Below are positions 11,601 to 24,720 of a stretch of DNA of 64,000 nt, in pieces (the first letter of the stretch is position 1; the number at the start of each line of letters is the position of its first letter). The notes below the pieces were generated by a model. That model worked only from the letters and a program-made list of their open reading frames with translations, did no database searches and was not told where the DNA came from. The position numbers and the translations under genes were made by a program. Source of the DNA: Morinoia aosen (lineage: Eukaryota; Arthropoda; Malacostraca; Amphipoda; Talitridae); assembly GCA_030386875.1 (NCBI GenBank), contig CM059562.1, positions 72,786,201 through 72,850,200 on the forward strand, in the 5' to 3' direction.

Positions 11601-14600
11601 ATCCTTCAAATGACTCCTTTATAAATTACTCCTTGAAAATCAAAATAAATACAAGAACTTGAAAGATATTTCGCGAACTTGACGGTAAAACAAAAATTCC
11701 TGATGTTCAAATAAAACTCCACATACACGAGGTTAGAGAAGAAATGAGTTTTTGATTATGAGTCGAATTAGAACGCCATGCTGAAATTTTTCACCTCAGA
11801 AATCTTGAAGAACTCCTCCCTGTTCATAAACTAAACACTGGCTGTTGGGGAGACATGGAATGTCTCGGGCTCTGCTCCGCACCGCCTCGACCGGAGCTTA
11901 GCAAAGCCTCGTGTAAATCTGGCAAAGCCATAAAATTCCGGATAAAATTGTTATGGGTGAGAAATACGATACATTCTGGAGGCACTTTGTATCCCCAATG
12001 ATAACTTCTACGGCGAGATCTCCCGCCCGAAATACAATACCAGAGCAAGAAAAGAAGCTCCGCCAGCTAGTGGATGACTCGCGTTTCTGAATGATGACTG
12101 TAGAAGAACGTTTGTTTATTTTAAACCATGCATCTGCACTGTCCTTTGCTGTATGAGTAGAGCGTGGTGTCCTCGTGTGCTCTGCTGTGCAACACTCGTT
12201 TGAAAGTTCGTAACCGCTTCGTTCCATACAGGACTCATAAAATACTGCAATATACATGTATGGCAGTTGTAAGATGTATAGATGTTCGATTTTCAATTTA
12301 CAATTAGCACTCCGATGCTGGTGAACTGATGGCTCTCTCTCTATCTATATTATGTAATGGGAAGTCTCATCGCCTAATGAAGAGTTCATGCGAAGTTGAA
12401 AGATGATTCAAATGTGCACGAGTTTGCACTCTGATAGATCCCACTCTCACAAAAAGAAATTTGCGGTCATTTGATCGGGAATGAAAAATTACTATCGAGT
12501 TGGCAGGGCCGGGATATGCCCATAAGCTTTAGCTTTTAAAGATTGCTTGTGTTGTCACGATTAAATATAAACAATTTAATTTTACGTATTTAGGTCGTCG
12601 TTACAATGATGTCTGGGTAATAATTAAGTGAACAAGGATAGGTAATACGCGTAACAAAAACAACTATGTACAAGCCTGAATATTACTATGTTATTATATT
12701 TCACTCCATCTGAAAATTATATAATTCAAATGAATCAGATCTAGGAACTCAAGATCTGAATTTCATATTTTACATTTTATCTATTAGCTAGCTGAAGAAA
12801 ATTTTCAAGTTGAACTGTAATTTCAGGATCACAAGTTTTCGTCCCTCAAAGTTTTTCACACTCGCCAGTGCCAGCGCATTGAGTTGCGGCAGCCGTAATA
12901 TTTTTGATTTTTCCTTCGAAGTCATTTTTCTTGGCAGTCAGTGGTCGGAAGCTCGGCTGAGCAGTCTTTCACACGCCGTTTTATGAGCGTGGGGGGGCAG
13001 CTGAGACACGTGCGATCGGCTGCAATTTTTACGGCAAATTTGCTACTCGGAGCAAACCAAGCAAGTCTCTCCGCCGCGCCGCTGAGATCAGCTCACATGA
13101 ACTTCCTGCGTCGTCTCCAGCGCAAACGAAAAGAAATTACGAAGTTTTCCAGTCTATGTCATTGCGGATAAGTATTAATAAAGTGTGCAAATATCTGTGA
13201 GAGGACTCAGTGTTTGGATTTGTGTAAAAAGTACCAGTGCGTAATGACATCAACTGCATGTTTCGTATGCTTAGTATTTTTTCGTTTATAGTTCTGCGTT
13301 TCTGATAAACGCTCGGAAGTGTCTTGGTACCAAACGCACTGATGTACCATGCTCCATACCTCTGTATGGACCATGCTCGGACAAGGAGTCTGAATTTATA
13401 TTTTTATGCAAATACTGACACCGAATTTGCATGAAGATGTGGAAAACAAGAATCGGGAGACTGTCCCCGCCGTGTGTGCAGTTCTTAGTGAATAAAAGTA
13501 ATACATTGTCGCTACAATTTGTGTTCAATTTTTGTAAAGAGTGTTTTGCTCACTGGATGCCATAATTAATGAAGACTAGGAATATTTTACTCGATTCTTC
13601 AAGTGGTGGCGGTGATTAGAGCAGCTGCTGAGAACATCGCCAAATGCAGTTTGGGTCGTCAGACTTGAATTATTTCTGGTCAAAATTCTTCCGCTTGGGC
13701 TGCTTTCGGATAAAATTCAGCCATGTGAATGGTAATCATGCAAAATTACTAGCGGGTATTAGATCTTTCCCAAGCGGTTACAGGTTTTTCAATTGGTGTC
13801 CAATGGTCACATTTCATTAGATCTTTCTGAGTGTTTTTTCAAACTTCTCATACGCGTGATTAAAAATTTCCCCCTGTCATTGTGAGATCAATGACACAAA
13901 GTCTGTTTCTTCCCGGCTTTTTCAGGCTATGAAAATTACTATAACTCAAAGCAATTCAACTCAACTTCACAACCTCTGTTTCTGAACCAGAAGCCACACG
14001 GCACAAGCGCCTCCAGAATAATTACGTTCGCTTTAGATGAATACGGTTTTACATAGATAATCTCACACCTCCCTTACGCTCGCATGGAGCAGATATTGGA
14101 ACGCGCTTGCCTCGCACCTCGCGTGCGTCTCTAGCTATACCGCAGCGGTGCTAAAACTTTTATCTGGTGAACAAGAGCGGTAAAATTTTCGAGGTTGCGG
14201 GCTCATGATACGAATTTCAGTCAGTTTATTTGAACCATAAAGAGTTATTACACAGGCTATTCGCAACGACATGTACCCTCCGGAAGGCTTTCCCGACAAA
14301 CAATAACGGAATTGTCATCGCGTTGCCTCTCTTGGTAGCGATACAGCTCCCGACTCAGATTTTATGCGGGTGGTGATATGAGGAAAATATAGATTTCTTA
14401 AAGGGATCGAGTATGCACTCAGACCTTACGCAAGGAACGGGAATTCTATTCAAACTGTGCAAATCTCCTAGCGTACTTGGAAATATACAAAAGCTCGAGT
14501 TAAAATATTAATACAACAATATACGCTCCAACCAGGGTGGGCGGAAACGTACCAGACTGAACTTGCATACGAGTAGTAGAATGGATTTAAACATCACTCA

Positions 14601-17031
14601 ATCTGTTTTATGAAAGATTTAACTTTCACCTCTTCAATATACAGTCAACTGATGAACATTTTCATCGAGTAAAACCTTAAAATTTTGTCGAGAATCTGTT
14701 AAGAATAATCAATTTTGCGAATCAAAACATGAGAATTTAGGGAAATTTAATCATGTGTAATAAATTCGAGTTTTAATGTGTAACAACTTTTGTTTGCTTG
14801 AACTAAAATTGTGAGTTTATAAAACCGTGGTCGGCGCATTCCAATGATAAGAGTGGCTTGCTCTAACATGAGTGTAGGCCTGAATGTTTACATTCAACAT
14901 AGATTTATGTGGCAGGCACTCGAGCTGGGTAGTGTTGTGCTTGGTAAGTAGACCTCGAGAGGCGAACAAGGAGTGCGGTGTAGGGTTACCACAAAAGTCA
15001 AAGATTTGTTGACCATAGGCTGGCTAAGGGTAGGGGAGCAGAGGGAGCAGAGGGTAGAGGCGTGAGAAAGCTTTCTCGCCAAGGGACTTAGACTTCAAGA
15101 ATTAACACACAAAATAGGGGCGAAAAAAAAGGCGTGTTCGGTTCACAGCGAATAGGGAGTGTGTAACCTCGGGAGGAGCCAATAGGACAAAGCCGGCGAA
15201 GGTTTGGAAGTGCAAGAGTGGTGCCATTGGTCATGATTAGAAAGAGGGTAGCCCAAAAGGACACTTTGACTAGCACGGAAAGACGAAGAGTCAGTAAGAG
15301 TTCGCGAGCATCTCGATAAGGTCCGTCGTAGCTAGGCATTATACTCTGCGTCATGACTGGGTGTTAACGTAAAATGTCATACGTTGAAAAATGAGTGCAA
15401 AACCTGTCAAGACATAATCTTTCTTGAATCAACAAATTAAGGGTTTACATTTTTTTTACTTTTTGCAGAGGAAAGAAGATTCCGTAACGTGGAGGTTGTT
15501 CAAAGAAAAATGTTAATAACTTCGTAAGGGCGGGTAAGGCTCGTTCTTTTTGTTACGATAGATATCGCTGGAAACGATAGGTTCATGTAACGTAAAAGAG
15601 AGTTGGAGCATTTGAATTAAATGTGGAATATGTGCATATATATATATATGTATGTGAAAATTGTAGAATCAAAGTAATTGTTAAAAAAAAATTTTTGTTG
15701 CTCCACAGGAGGGCGGCTTTCCTTTCTCCTATTGATTGCAAGTACGACTTCTTCATAAGAACGTCCAAAGACAATTTATGCACTGTGTGAGAAACAGGGA
15801 ATGAACTGAAACAGCTCTGGGGTGACAGAACTTGTGATCCGAGGCTAAATGACAATCCATTGGGACGTTGGAGTGCGCCGACCCATCAGTTAGGCATTAT
15901 TTTATTGTATGTGTTCCGTGTGTAATTTACTTGAGGGAATTGACCGGTCAATTAGGCAGAGTAGTATTTGTCATTATGCGTTACTTACAGTGCCAGTAAA
16001 TTACGATTAATGTTTTGTACCAGGGTGCTCCATTATAAAGATTTCTTAGCATTTGATGGTGTTTAAAAACCCCATTACGCCCGCACCACATCCCACCGAG
16101 GCAAAATAGCGCATTGAAACGCGCTGAGTAAGTGGGTCAGCGAGCGTCGGTGAGTACCTTTTCTTTTTAGTATATGTACTGTAATTGCCGATTATTATTC
16201 ATTAATTTTGTGTTGTATATGTATCCTTTGGAGGTGTGCCATTCCTCAACTCCGAGAGCCGGATCTTCCTGTTAATGAAATGTTAACAAGGAGGTGAAGG
16301 GTAATTTCTCGTGACATTTTGTAATGTTTTTAAAATTATTTTAATATAGCCAGAAAATAGAAAGTAACGTAATAATATTATTACATTGGAATCATACGAT
16401 CAAAAAATTTTCAATGAGTGATAGTTGAAAATTGATGTTCCGGCCACGGCAGGAAAAATAATTTCTTGTTTGAGTTTTGATTGCATGTACGGCACTTAAA
16501 AGCTGCTATAGGGAATAATAATCATGAATGGTACTTTCAATGTTGTCATATATTTGCAGCGAAGCTTCGCTGCCTGAGCTCCAATTATGCAGAGATATTT
16601 ACGTAATCTCACAGACGGTCTGTCATTAAAATTTAAAAAGTCTCCTACAAATTGATGTACGGTTACCGAACATTTTGCCCTAACTTATCTCCTTCCAAAA
16701 AATGATCACCCATAAGCTTGTATTTTTTGTACGCTAAATGTCGGGGTGCGCAGACGCAGCTCCTGAGAGATAATAAAGCACCTCTCAAACGTAGCGCGCT
16801 ATATCCCCTTTGAACTTTGACACACATTCGTGGATGGTAAATTTTTACAGAAGCAGCAATTGCAACTATACATACGAGGCGAAGTCTCGATAAGTAGCGT
16901 ATAATGCACGCTCAGACTTATTTTAGTAGTTTCATAACATAAGGAAATCTTACTACACCTGTTGTGCATTCATCCCTACTGCGCTTTCATGCGAAAATTT
17001 TAAACATTGTAAACATTAGTCGCCGCCCTTC
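11601..17031. other. Long unique spacer, no gene recognised
   Basis: 5.4 kb without a recognisable gene. The longest frames (132 codons at 11898-12296, minus; 90 codons at 15583-15855, minus) show no family resemblance. Small structures inside are a hairpin with 8-bp arms tgtcattg/caatgaca at 13875-13896, a CpG-richer patch at 14080-14150, and an (at)n tract near 15638. Exons of a large gene could hide here, but I cannot identify any. Confidence 0.4.
16556..16573. repeat. Perfect 18-bp palindrome
   Basis: gcagcgaagcttcgctgc reads identically on both strands. It lies in otherwise ordinary spacer and has no visible association with a gene. Confidence 0.8.
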
Positions 17032-17260
17032 ATGCAAGTGATGTCCCAAACATGGCATGACTCTCTTCACGCAGGAATCCCCAAATACTGCACGGCACTC
17101 CCAAACAGAAATTTCTTGGCACGACGTTTCCCATTTGAAAATCCAAAACATGGCATGGAACTCCCTAGCATAAATCCCAAACACGGCACTCCCTTGCAAA
17201 AATCCCAGAACATGACCTCGCACCAAACCCCAAATACGGCCCGGCGCTCCCCAACCAACA
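17032..17260. repeat. Degenerate C/A-rich repeat of about 30 bp
   Basis: Variants of a phrase like aatcccaaacacggcactcc recur from about 17040 to 17255 with heavy divergence and uneven spacing. Overlapping frames on both strands here are chance products of the repeat. Confidence 0.55.
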
Positions 17261-18216
17261 CGTCTGCCACGACGCAGCCACCCTCAGCTGTAGGCGGCAC
17301 GGCTTCATGAAGGGCCATCAGCAACAAGCAATCAACGCGCTTGTGCTCACGCTATCCCTCAAATGAAGCATCAAAGCTGCTCTCTTTGAATTGACCAATC
17401 AAGTGAGAGTGTCAACACCTGAAAGCAATCAGGTTTGGTTGCACTGCCGTGTAAAAATTGAGAGCATGTATACATGCACATGCAAAGCAAGGGGGAGCTA
17501 GATAACATTTTGGGTGTATTTGCTTGCTTTCAATCAAGCTTAAACAGAATACTTTTATCGTTACATTTTTGTGTTCTTCATTTAATTGCTGGCTGCCTTT
17601 ATTTTACAATGTAAAACGGCGAAAGATACGACGACCTACATGGGTGAATTCCGCCTCTTCTGGTATGCACTTCGAACAAGTCAACGCTGTTCAAGGTTCA
17701 TTCGAGTACGCTCCAAATTTGATCAACAGGATTCACAAAAATCAAGGTTCAATGAACGTTTCTGAGTTCAAAGACCACACTTGGAGGACAGAAAGCAATC
17801 TGGTATTTACGTAACTTTCACTTCGCAAGACAGAAATAGAGTTTCCGCGCTGCCAATTTTCTTGACGTATGGTGATTTTAATTGACATTTTAAACCATGT
17901 GAAATTCAGCAAAGCCTTTCTTAAGAGAGATTTATCTGCATTACGTATACTTGCACAAACATTCATTTAAAAATTGACGTTTGTAGTAAGTTATAGAATC
18001 ATTTGATAAATTTCGTTGCTAACACATTTCTTTGCATGTTGATGTACAGCTCAGTTACGATCACATGCTACTTGGCCTCTAAAATTTAACTGTCTAACTT
18101 ATTTTCAACTCGACGTTGCATTTCAATCGCCGACGTTACTTAGCGTTGAAAGCAGGGCATTTTTAACAGCGTCTCGGAAGCAGTAATTTTTTTGGGCAGC
18201 TCTATTTTATGTTAGT
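17261..18216. other. Unique spacer
   Basis: No recognisable feature. A 96-codon frame at 17524-17814 (plus) has no identifiable domain. Confidence 0.4.
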
Positions 18217-18470
18217 ATGCTGTTGCTGAAAGTCGACAAAGTATCAAAATTCAATAAAAAGAGCGGACAGATCTTTGTTGTAACTCTACTTTGTCTCAGC
18301 CTGGTGTTGCTGAAAGTCGATAGAGTATCAAAATTCAATAAAAAGAACGAACAGATCTTTGTGGAAACTCTACATACTTTGTCTCAAACGCAGGTTCGTT
18401 GGTGAAAGTTGATGAAACATCAATATTCAATAGAAAATGAACATATCTCTATTTCCCTAATGGATGTTTG
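18217..18470. repeat. About 85-bp repeat, nearly three copies
   Basis: The block ttgctgaaagtcgacaaag at 18222 recurs at 18307 (85 bp on) and as ttggtgaaagttgatgaaa at 18399. Shared downstream blocks include caaaattcaataaaaag and acagatctttg. Copies 1 and 2 are close; copy 3 is diverged. Confidence 0.85.
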
Positions 18471-19361
18471 TGTGAAAAGGTTAGCGAGCAAAGTGTTTGA
18501 ATGAGCAAAAAGTGTAATTGTATTACTTTTCCAAACACAGAACGCAAGAAACTCCTCGATTCGCACAAACGTCTTTCCTACCCGATGTTCAGCTTCGTTG
18601 AGGACATTTTGTTTGTTTTTGACATCAGGTTCGCAATTCCTCTTTTCAGCTTTTCCGAATCAGTTTCCTAAATTCACTCTTACGGAAAAACAATTTTCGT
18701 GCAATTGAATTCCGCCCTTGGCAAACTAGGCTTTGGCTGAACAAAGAGCCAAGGGAAATGTTCCTCACGTAGACAAAGTCGCACGGTTGTCTCTGGGTAG
18801 CTTTTTTATCCCATTGCTCCGACTCCGAAACAAAAATGATATTACTTCGAATGTAAACATGCTTAAGCATTAATAATGTTTGCGTCCAAACATGCTTGCA
18901 AAGTGGGAAGAACAAAGTGGGATTTGGTCCTTCGTATTTTCGTATTCTGTGTGCTAGAGCTTCTGCTTCCCCTCTTTAAAGTAAAAACTTTTTAACAAAA
19001 TGTTTCATATATTTTTCAAAAAATATTCTGCACCACTCACTGCAGTAATTAGAAAATAGCTGTATTTACAAGCATTTACCTGATAAAGCGTATTCTAAAT
19101 TTCCATTTTGAAGCGAAGAATAAACTTCTCTTCATGCCAACAAGATCATTTCACTAAAAAAAAATTCTCACAAGTCCTGAAAATTGAAAAAAAGACAAGT
19201 TCAAGACCCAGAGCGCTAAAAATTGTCCTATTTTTCTCAGAAAATGAAAATTTCTGTCGTACAGGGAAAAAAATAACTTTTAGGTCATAGCGCATTCGTA
19301 TATTCTAGTTGATTCAATCGTAATTACTGTTATTAGCATTGCTAATGTAACGGATGATTGG
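18471..19361. other. Unique AT-rich spacer
   Basis: No gene or repeat recognised up to the left inverted repeat of the mariner-type element. Confidence 0.4.
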
Positions 19362-19935
19362 GACTTTGTTGAACAACCTTTAACAAAAGTTTAGGACCGA
19401 TGAAATCAACCTTTTTATCAATAACCGTGTGGTCGAAAATGCTTCATTAAAGAGTTACAAGGACATGAAATTTTCAGTTACCCACCAAGGTCTCCTGATA
19501 TCACGCCCTAGATTTAAACTTCTGGGGACACTTGAAGAGTTTGGTGCACGAAATACTGATTCATTCCGAAGACGACTTCACCAGTAGTATTTTAGCCTCC
19601 GAAAGGATTCTTGGAACTCGTGGTGCCTTCGATCGCGTCCGGCAATCATTGCATTGGCATTTGTCTGTAAATACCAAACCTAATTTTAAAAAATTAGTTT
19701 TTGTGATCATGATATTTAAGGTTGTTATTCTGTCTCTTGTATTCGTAATAAAAATGTTTTCTAAACTTTTATATTTCATTCTCCTGCCACCCTCAGAGTA
19801 AAATTTTTTTGACAAACTTTCAAATTTCAAGTCCTTGTAACTCGGTAACGAAGCATTTTCGAACACTCGTTTGTTCAGTAAAAATTGATCATTTCAATGG
19901 TCTCAACCTTTTGTTAAAGTTTGTTCAGCAAAGTC
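19362..19935 (+). mobile_element. Tc1/mariner-superfamily remnant with long terminal inverted repeats
   Basis: A left arm (19362 to about 19475) and right arm (about 19819-19935) are inverted copies over roughly 115 bp at an estimated 75-80% identity. Shared blocks include gactttg at both ends, ctttaacaaaag, tcgaaaatgcttc and gagttacaaggac. The interior codes for the C-terminal end of a DDE transposase: PPRSPDITP, then LNFWGHLKSLVHE, then AFDRVRQSL. In Tc1/mariner relatives the aspartate of S-P-D is the third catalytic acid and W-G-H-L-K follows. The two blocks are in different frames, and the first two catalytic aspartates are missing, so most of the gene was lost by internal deletion. No clean TA target duplication is visible at these ends. 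It is an old non-autonomous copy. The superfamily call is strong; the lineage is not resolved. Confidence 0.85.
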
Positions 19936-22402
19936 ATGCTGTGGAAAACTCGCTTGCGAAACTTGTTCTGAGAAATTCAGTCATTGCCTCGAAGAAAAGC
20001 AGGTAATTGAACGCTATTTTCAGATGTCGTTTTTGATTGAGCAGCTTCATAGAAAGTCAATTCCCCTTCTAAAACTCGGCATTTTGCAAACGATAAAATT
20101 CCATTGAAAAAAGTCCATTTTCGCAACCCTAAACTTAGCATTCCGTAAACTCAGCATCTGCTTTCCTGAAGCTTACAGTACTTCTGTGAAGCCTCATAAG
20201 CATCGCGACAGAGTACGAGGTGCTCAAAATGCAACTCATCTCGGAAATTCATGGCACTTCTAATGAAGTGTACTGCGATGGTCTGGAAACATTTTACGGA
20301 GGTTAATTAATTAAAACACCAAAATAGGCGTCACTGGGTTCTCGCTCGTGTTGCATTCAATCGGAGCGCAAAAAATGATGCTGAGAAAAACGGAGAACTA
20401 ATTGGTTTCAATCTGCAATAAAGCAACGCTGGAGCGGTTAAGGTGGCGGCAGACGACGCTTCACAGCTAAACCTTCGAAGTTACGAGACTGAATCGAAGC
20501 CTTGTCGTGCAGGGTATCCACGTGGAATTTAAGGCTCTGAGTCTCTTAGCTCACAAGGATAAAGAATCTTAAAAACAAAGGCGAAGACACTCCTCGTAAC
20601 TGCGATTTATGCAAGCTTACAAGGACGAGTGCACAGAATGGAATACTTTATGGTCAGAGTACTGAGTGATGTTAAACATTAACCTTGACACTTTCCCATA
20701 TAATTCACTTAAACTTAAGAGTAATTGCTCAGATTTGTCCGAATCTCAAGTTGTTTGCAATTGAATTTTTAAAGGGGCTTACAAGGAAAAAATTTCTGGA
20801 TGTATTCTAATGCAGACCTAGCGTGTATATCTGAACCAGAGAAGTTGTTGACACAGTAATGTTGTTATTATCGTTTTCGTGTTACGTCGGGCAACAACTC
20901 GACACAAAGAAAGCTGTCTACCCATAATTGCAATCATGTGACAACGAAACTTGTTTGTTTCGGCACGACTGTTTTGCTCTCACAATTTTTTTTGTGAGAT
21001 TGACACGATAATAATACGTTCTGCCTGTTTCCCAATAAATCACAACAATGAAACCAACACAACAGTCCGGCTGATGTTCTTTCCTAGGCAGAAGCTCATT
21101 AGCTTCAGCGTAATCCTATTGTCCTGATTACCTTACAACGAGCGGTAATTTATTTGCACAGGTGGTGGTGTAAATACAATATTATTAGGCATATTTCCAC
21201 ACGATGGTCTCGTTTTGAGGTCATCCAATTATTTGCCGATACAAATGAAAGCCCATATCAGCATCATGTCCTTTTCTTTGACAACAGCTAATGAGCGGCC
21301 ACCATTCCGCTTACTTCAGCGTAGCTTTCACTGTGTTATCATTTTCGAGACCAGTGGCCCGAACGCCAGGAGCTCCGAGGCGGTCTCTTGCCTTAGGGGC
21401 CTGTTCCTGCTCCAAAGTTCCGCGTTGCTCGTGATTGCTAAAACTGAATTAAACTCGTCGATAACCACTCAAGCTTTGGGAATTGGAGCAACTTTCACTA
21501 AGGCGTTGTTTCGCGCGTTCAGTTCGGTCTATACACTCACTCAAATGGCGTCGTAACTTCATAAAGTTACGGTGCCGTTTACGAAGAAGTAAACGCGACT
21601 TATGTTCAACTGCAGGTGTGATCAGGTGCAGAATGAATTTCCTTCAAATAACATTTAAACTGTGATCGAAATGTCACAGGGAAATTTTCGCCCTCTGGAA
21701 GAAATTCTTATAAGTGACGACAGTATTATGGAGGTCATTTCATATCTTAAATATACTGAAAAAGATTTGAAAACCATTTCTCAAAGAATAAGTGAAAGAT
21801 ACTAACACCCAATACCCTAGCCTGATCTTTCGGTGCGAGGTACGTCTTTTAGCGTTTCACGAAACTAAAAACAATCCTTAGCATTTCAATTTAAATTTCA
21901 AAGTAGTTATTTTGGGTTGTTTAGTGAGCGGCTAATTCAAGTTCAGAAGACATTTATTAGTCCATAAACTCGTCCTTTGCCTTTATTGACGAGTTTTCAC
22001 GGAGTTACGCGCGCGTCGCTGAGCCAGTAACGCGCGTGTATGAACACGGCTCCTAAGATACGCCCCCTGGTGCCGCAGCAAGCAGTCATTCGCTTCCTTG
22101 TTTGCATTCATGAGGCGTGTTTTGAAATTCTCAAGGCGTATTGTCAGAGCTTATATATTCGAAGCAATGCTGCATACATTACCGCGAGTTCAATAGATGT
22201 TATTGTCGGTTCGCTTTCAGCGAAGAAGTTAAGCTAGAATAGAGGCCCATCTCCTGTGCCCTTCGCTTGCCTTTTATCCTCAGAAATATTGCGGTGGCGC
22301 GAGATTAAGACCGGGAAGCTATCAACTGGCGCAGGAGAATAGTCTCAAGGCAAGAATCCGGCTTCAATAACACAGTTATTCTCGCGCAACGTCCTGAAAT
22401 TA
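19936..22402. other. Unique spacer, no gene recognised
   Basis: Largest frame is 113 codons (21215-21556, plus), without a recognisable domain. A short hairpin ctcacaa/ttgtgag lies at about 20980-21000. No RNA gene identified. Confidence 0.4.
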
Positions 22403-22670
22403 TTCGTATTGTTTCGAGTTCAGGTCATTTTTTTCACGGTGATGAAAAGTCATGGAAGAATTAGTAATTTGCTTTGTTGTTTCGAGTTGAGGTAATTTTT
22501 CATGAAGATGAAAACTCAAAGAACTATTAGTAATTATTTGTATTATTGCTGATTCAGGTAACTTTTCATGGATATAAAAACTCATGAAATAATTTTCAAT
22601 TATACGTATGTTTTCGAGTTCACTGGTAATTTTCCTTGGAGAGAAAAACTCTAAGAACAATTAGAAAAAT
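22403..22670. repeat. About 67-bp repeat, four copies
   Basis: The block ttcgagttcaggtcattttt recurs as diverged copies near 22415, 22481, 22546 and 22614. Each is followed by a gatgaaaactca-like block and an attagtaatt-like block. Confidence 0.8.
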
Positions 22671-23380
22671 TCTCAGGACAGTTAACAAGGTAGGCGAATT
22701 TTGGATACGAATGTAATTTAATGGCTTTTGACTCGTTGCTTCATGGAGCTTTCACTCTGAAATAACACAGGATTATAAAGAGCTTTATTTTTACCTGATA
22801 TGTGTATGAGTTAGAATTTGAAACACAAATGTTTTCTGTCTTCCACAGTCGAGCAAGGCTTCAAGTGAGTTGAAGGTAGAAGAACAAATTATTTCCCGTC
22901 TCTAAGAGTTCAGCAAGTTAAGAATAGTTGGACAGTTTGTTTTCCATCTACAAAGTTTCTGAAGACTTTAATTCAAGATAATGAATGAAATTAGTATTGT
23001 TATGAAAGTTTTTTCGTAACAGTAATTCAGTGTCAGTGTGTGTGTATGTGTTTGATAAACTATGCTTTACTTGTATCTGCACGAAATAATTATCTTTTTC
23101 TTCTGAATATATAATTTTCTGAATATATAATTCTGAATTTTCTTCTGAAAATAATTATATCTTTTTCTCGGCTTCTGTTATTCTTCAACCGAACCTCATA
23201 TGTTCATTGTTTATAAGCTTCTTGCGAAATCTGTCAACAAACTACCATTCAAACGAAAATTTAATTGTATGATGAAGGTATTTTTGAACGCTCAGTTCCG
23301 TTCTACTTGGTGTTAATGTAGAGAATATGAAACGTCTCTATTTTCCTTCAAAACACGATTGCCAATTAAAATATATAAAA
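22671..23380. other. Unique AT-rich spacer
   Basis: Contains a local duplication of gaatatataatt around 23105-23135 and nothing else I can name. Confidence 0.4.
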
Positions 23381-23545
23381 GATATTGATGAAATGGCTTT
23401 ATCATCACGGCTTCTTCGTCATAATTTAAATGAAAGTCATTGATAAAATTGCTTCACCAGCAACCTTTCTTTGTCAGAACTTGCACGAAAGTTATTGGTA
23501 AAAAAGCTTTATCACCTCTGCTTCTTTATCTTATTTTAGGCAAAT
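23381..23545. repeat. 55-bp repeat, three copies
   Basis: gatattgatgaaatggcttta (23381), gtcattgataaaattgctt (23436) and gttattggtaaaaaagcttt (23491) start three copies exactly 55 bp apart and clearly diverged. Confidence 0.8.
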
Positions 23546-24224
23546 TTTTTTCAATAACAATTCGTCACGAAGGAAATTCCGTCAATGACAACCTGAAGCA
23601 AGTATTGTTGTCGACTTCTAACCCTGGATGTTTGAACTTATTCTTATTCAATAAACTACAAAATTATTGTTAAGCTTATAGAAGGTATTAGTGCAGCTTT
23701 TTTCAACCTTATTGAAACTTCTGCTTGCAAGAAGGCTTCAAAATACGCTCTAAAGAGAAAAGAGATATGTTCACAAAGTTCTTAAAAAATTTCTTCTCGC
23801 GTGTGAATGCTTTGCTGAAACTGACGTTCTAACAATTCCGGTTCTACGCACGCTAAACAAAGTAATTCCACCCAAAATTCGCACTTGAATAAATAAATAC
23901 AATGAATTTTCATGAATGAGTTTAAACGCACCGATTTTTTCAAAATTTAGCCTAGACTTAAGTGTCACACCGCCTTGCGATGTCTGAACTGAAACCAAAT
24001 TTAGCAATGAACACTTTTTGGCACCCGAGTGGGACTATACAGCGGCTGTGGCGACTGCGGCAATTCTTCATAAGGCGGGCAATAAAGCTTGGAAACCTTC
24101 CTTAATGAAGGCGCTAACGAGATCCGCCTTGGAAACACTCGCCTCCAGCCGCAAGCATAATCTCGAGCCATAATTACCCCAGACAGAGCCGGGATGTGCG
24201 CACAACCTACAAATATTCCTCGCA
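23546..24224. other. Unique spacer
   Basis: No gene or repeat recognised. Confidence 0.4.
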
Positions 24225-24625
24225 AAAATATCACCATTATCGCCGACAACAGCTGAGCTTTGCTCAGCACAAGTATTGGAGATAAATATTTTTATTGTTA
24301 TTATTGTCGACAGAGTTAAGGTTTCTCTGCACGATTGAAATTTTGAAAAAAATATTATCATTACCGTCGACAATATGTTACACTATATCTGAACTTTGCT
24401 CAGCATGAATTACATTTTGGAGAAAATATTATCATTATTGTCGGTAGAGTTGATATTTCTACATAAGAATGAAATTTTAATGCAAAATATCATTGAAATG
24501 ATAAATAAAGTTAAGTTTTGCTCCGCTCGAATAAAATTGTGAAAAAAATGTTTTCATTATCGTGGACAAGAGATGCGGGTCGTTCAGCTTCCATAAAAGG
24601 AACAAGAAAATTTTTTTTTTCATTA
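24225..24625. repeat. Degenerate repeat of 60-75 bp
   Basis: The blocks attgtcgacagagtt, accgtcgacaata, attgtcggtagagtt and tatcgtggacaag recur near 24303, 24363, 24437 and 24559. Linked blocks gaaattttgaaaaaaatatt and tttgctcagca accompany them. One copy contains a perfect hairpin gctgagc-ttt-gctcagc at about 24251-24267. Confidence 0.65.
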
Positions 24626-24639
24626 TTGCGGGCAGAGTC

Positions 24640-24720
24640 TGGGCTCATTTACGGTCTGGGCTCATTTAGATTTTGGGCCCATTTAGAGTTTGGGGTTATT
24701 TAGAATTCGGGCTCATTATG
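24640..24720. repeat. About 18-bp repeat, four to five copies
   Basis: Variants of tctgggctcatttagattt follow one another, each with a few substitutions. Confidence 0.75.
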
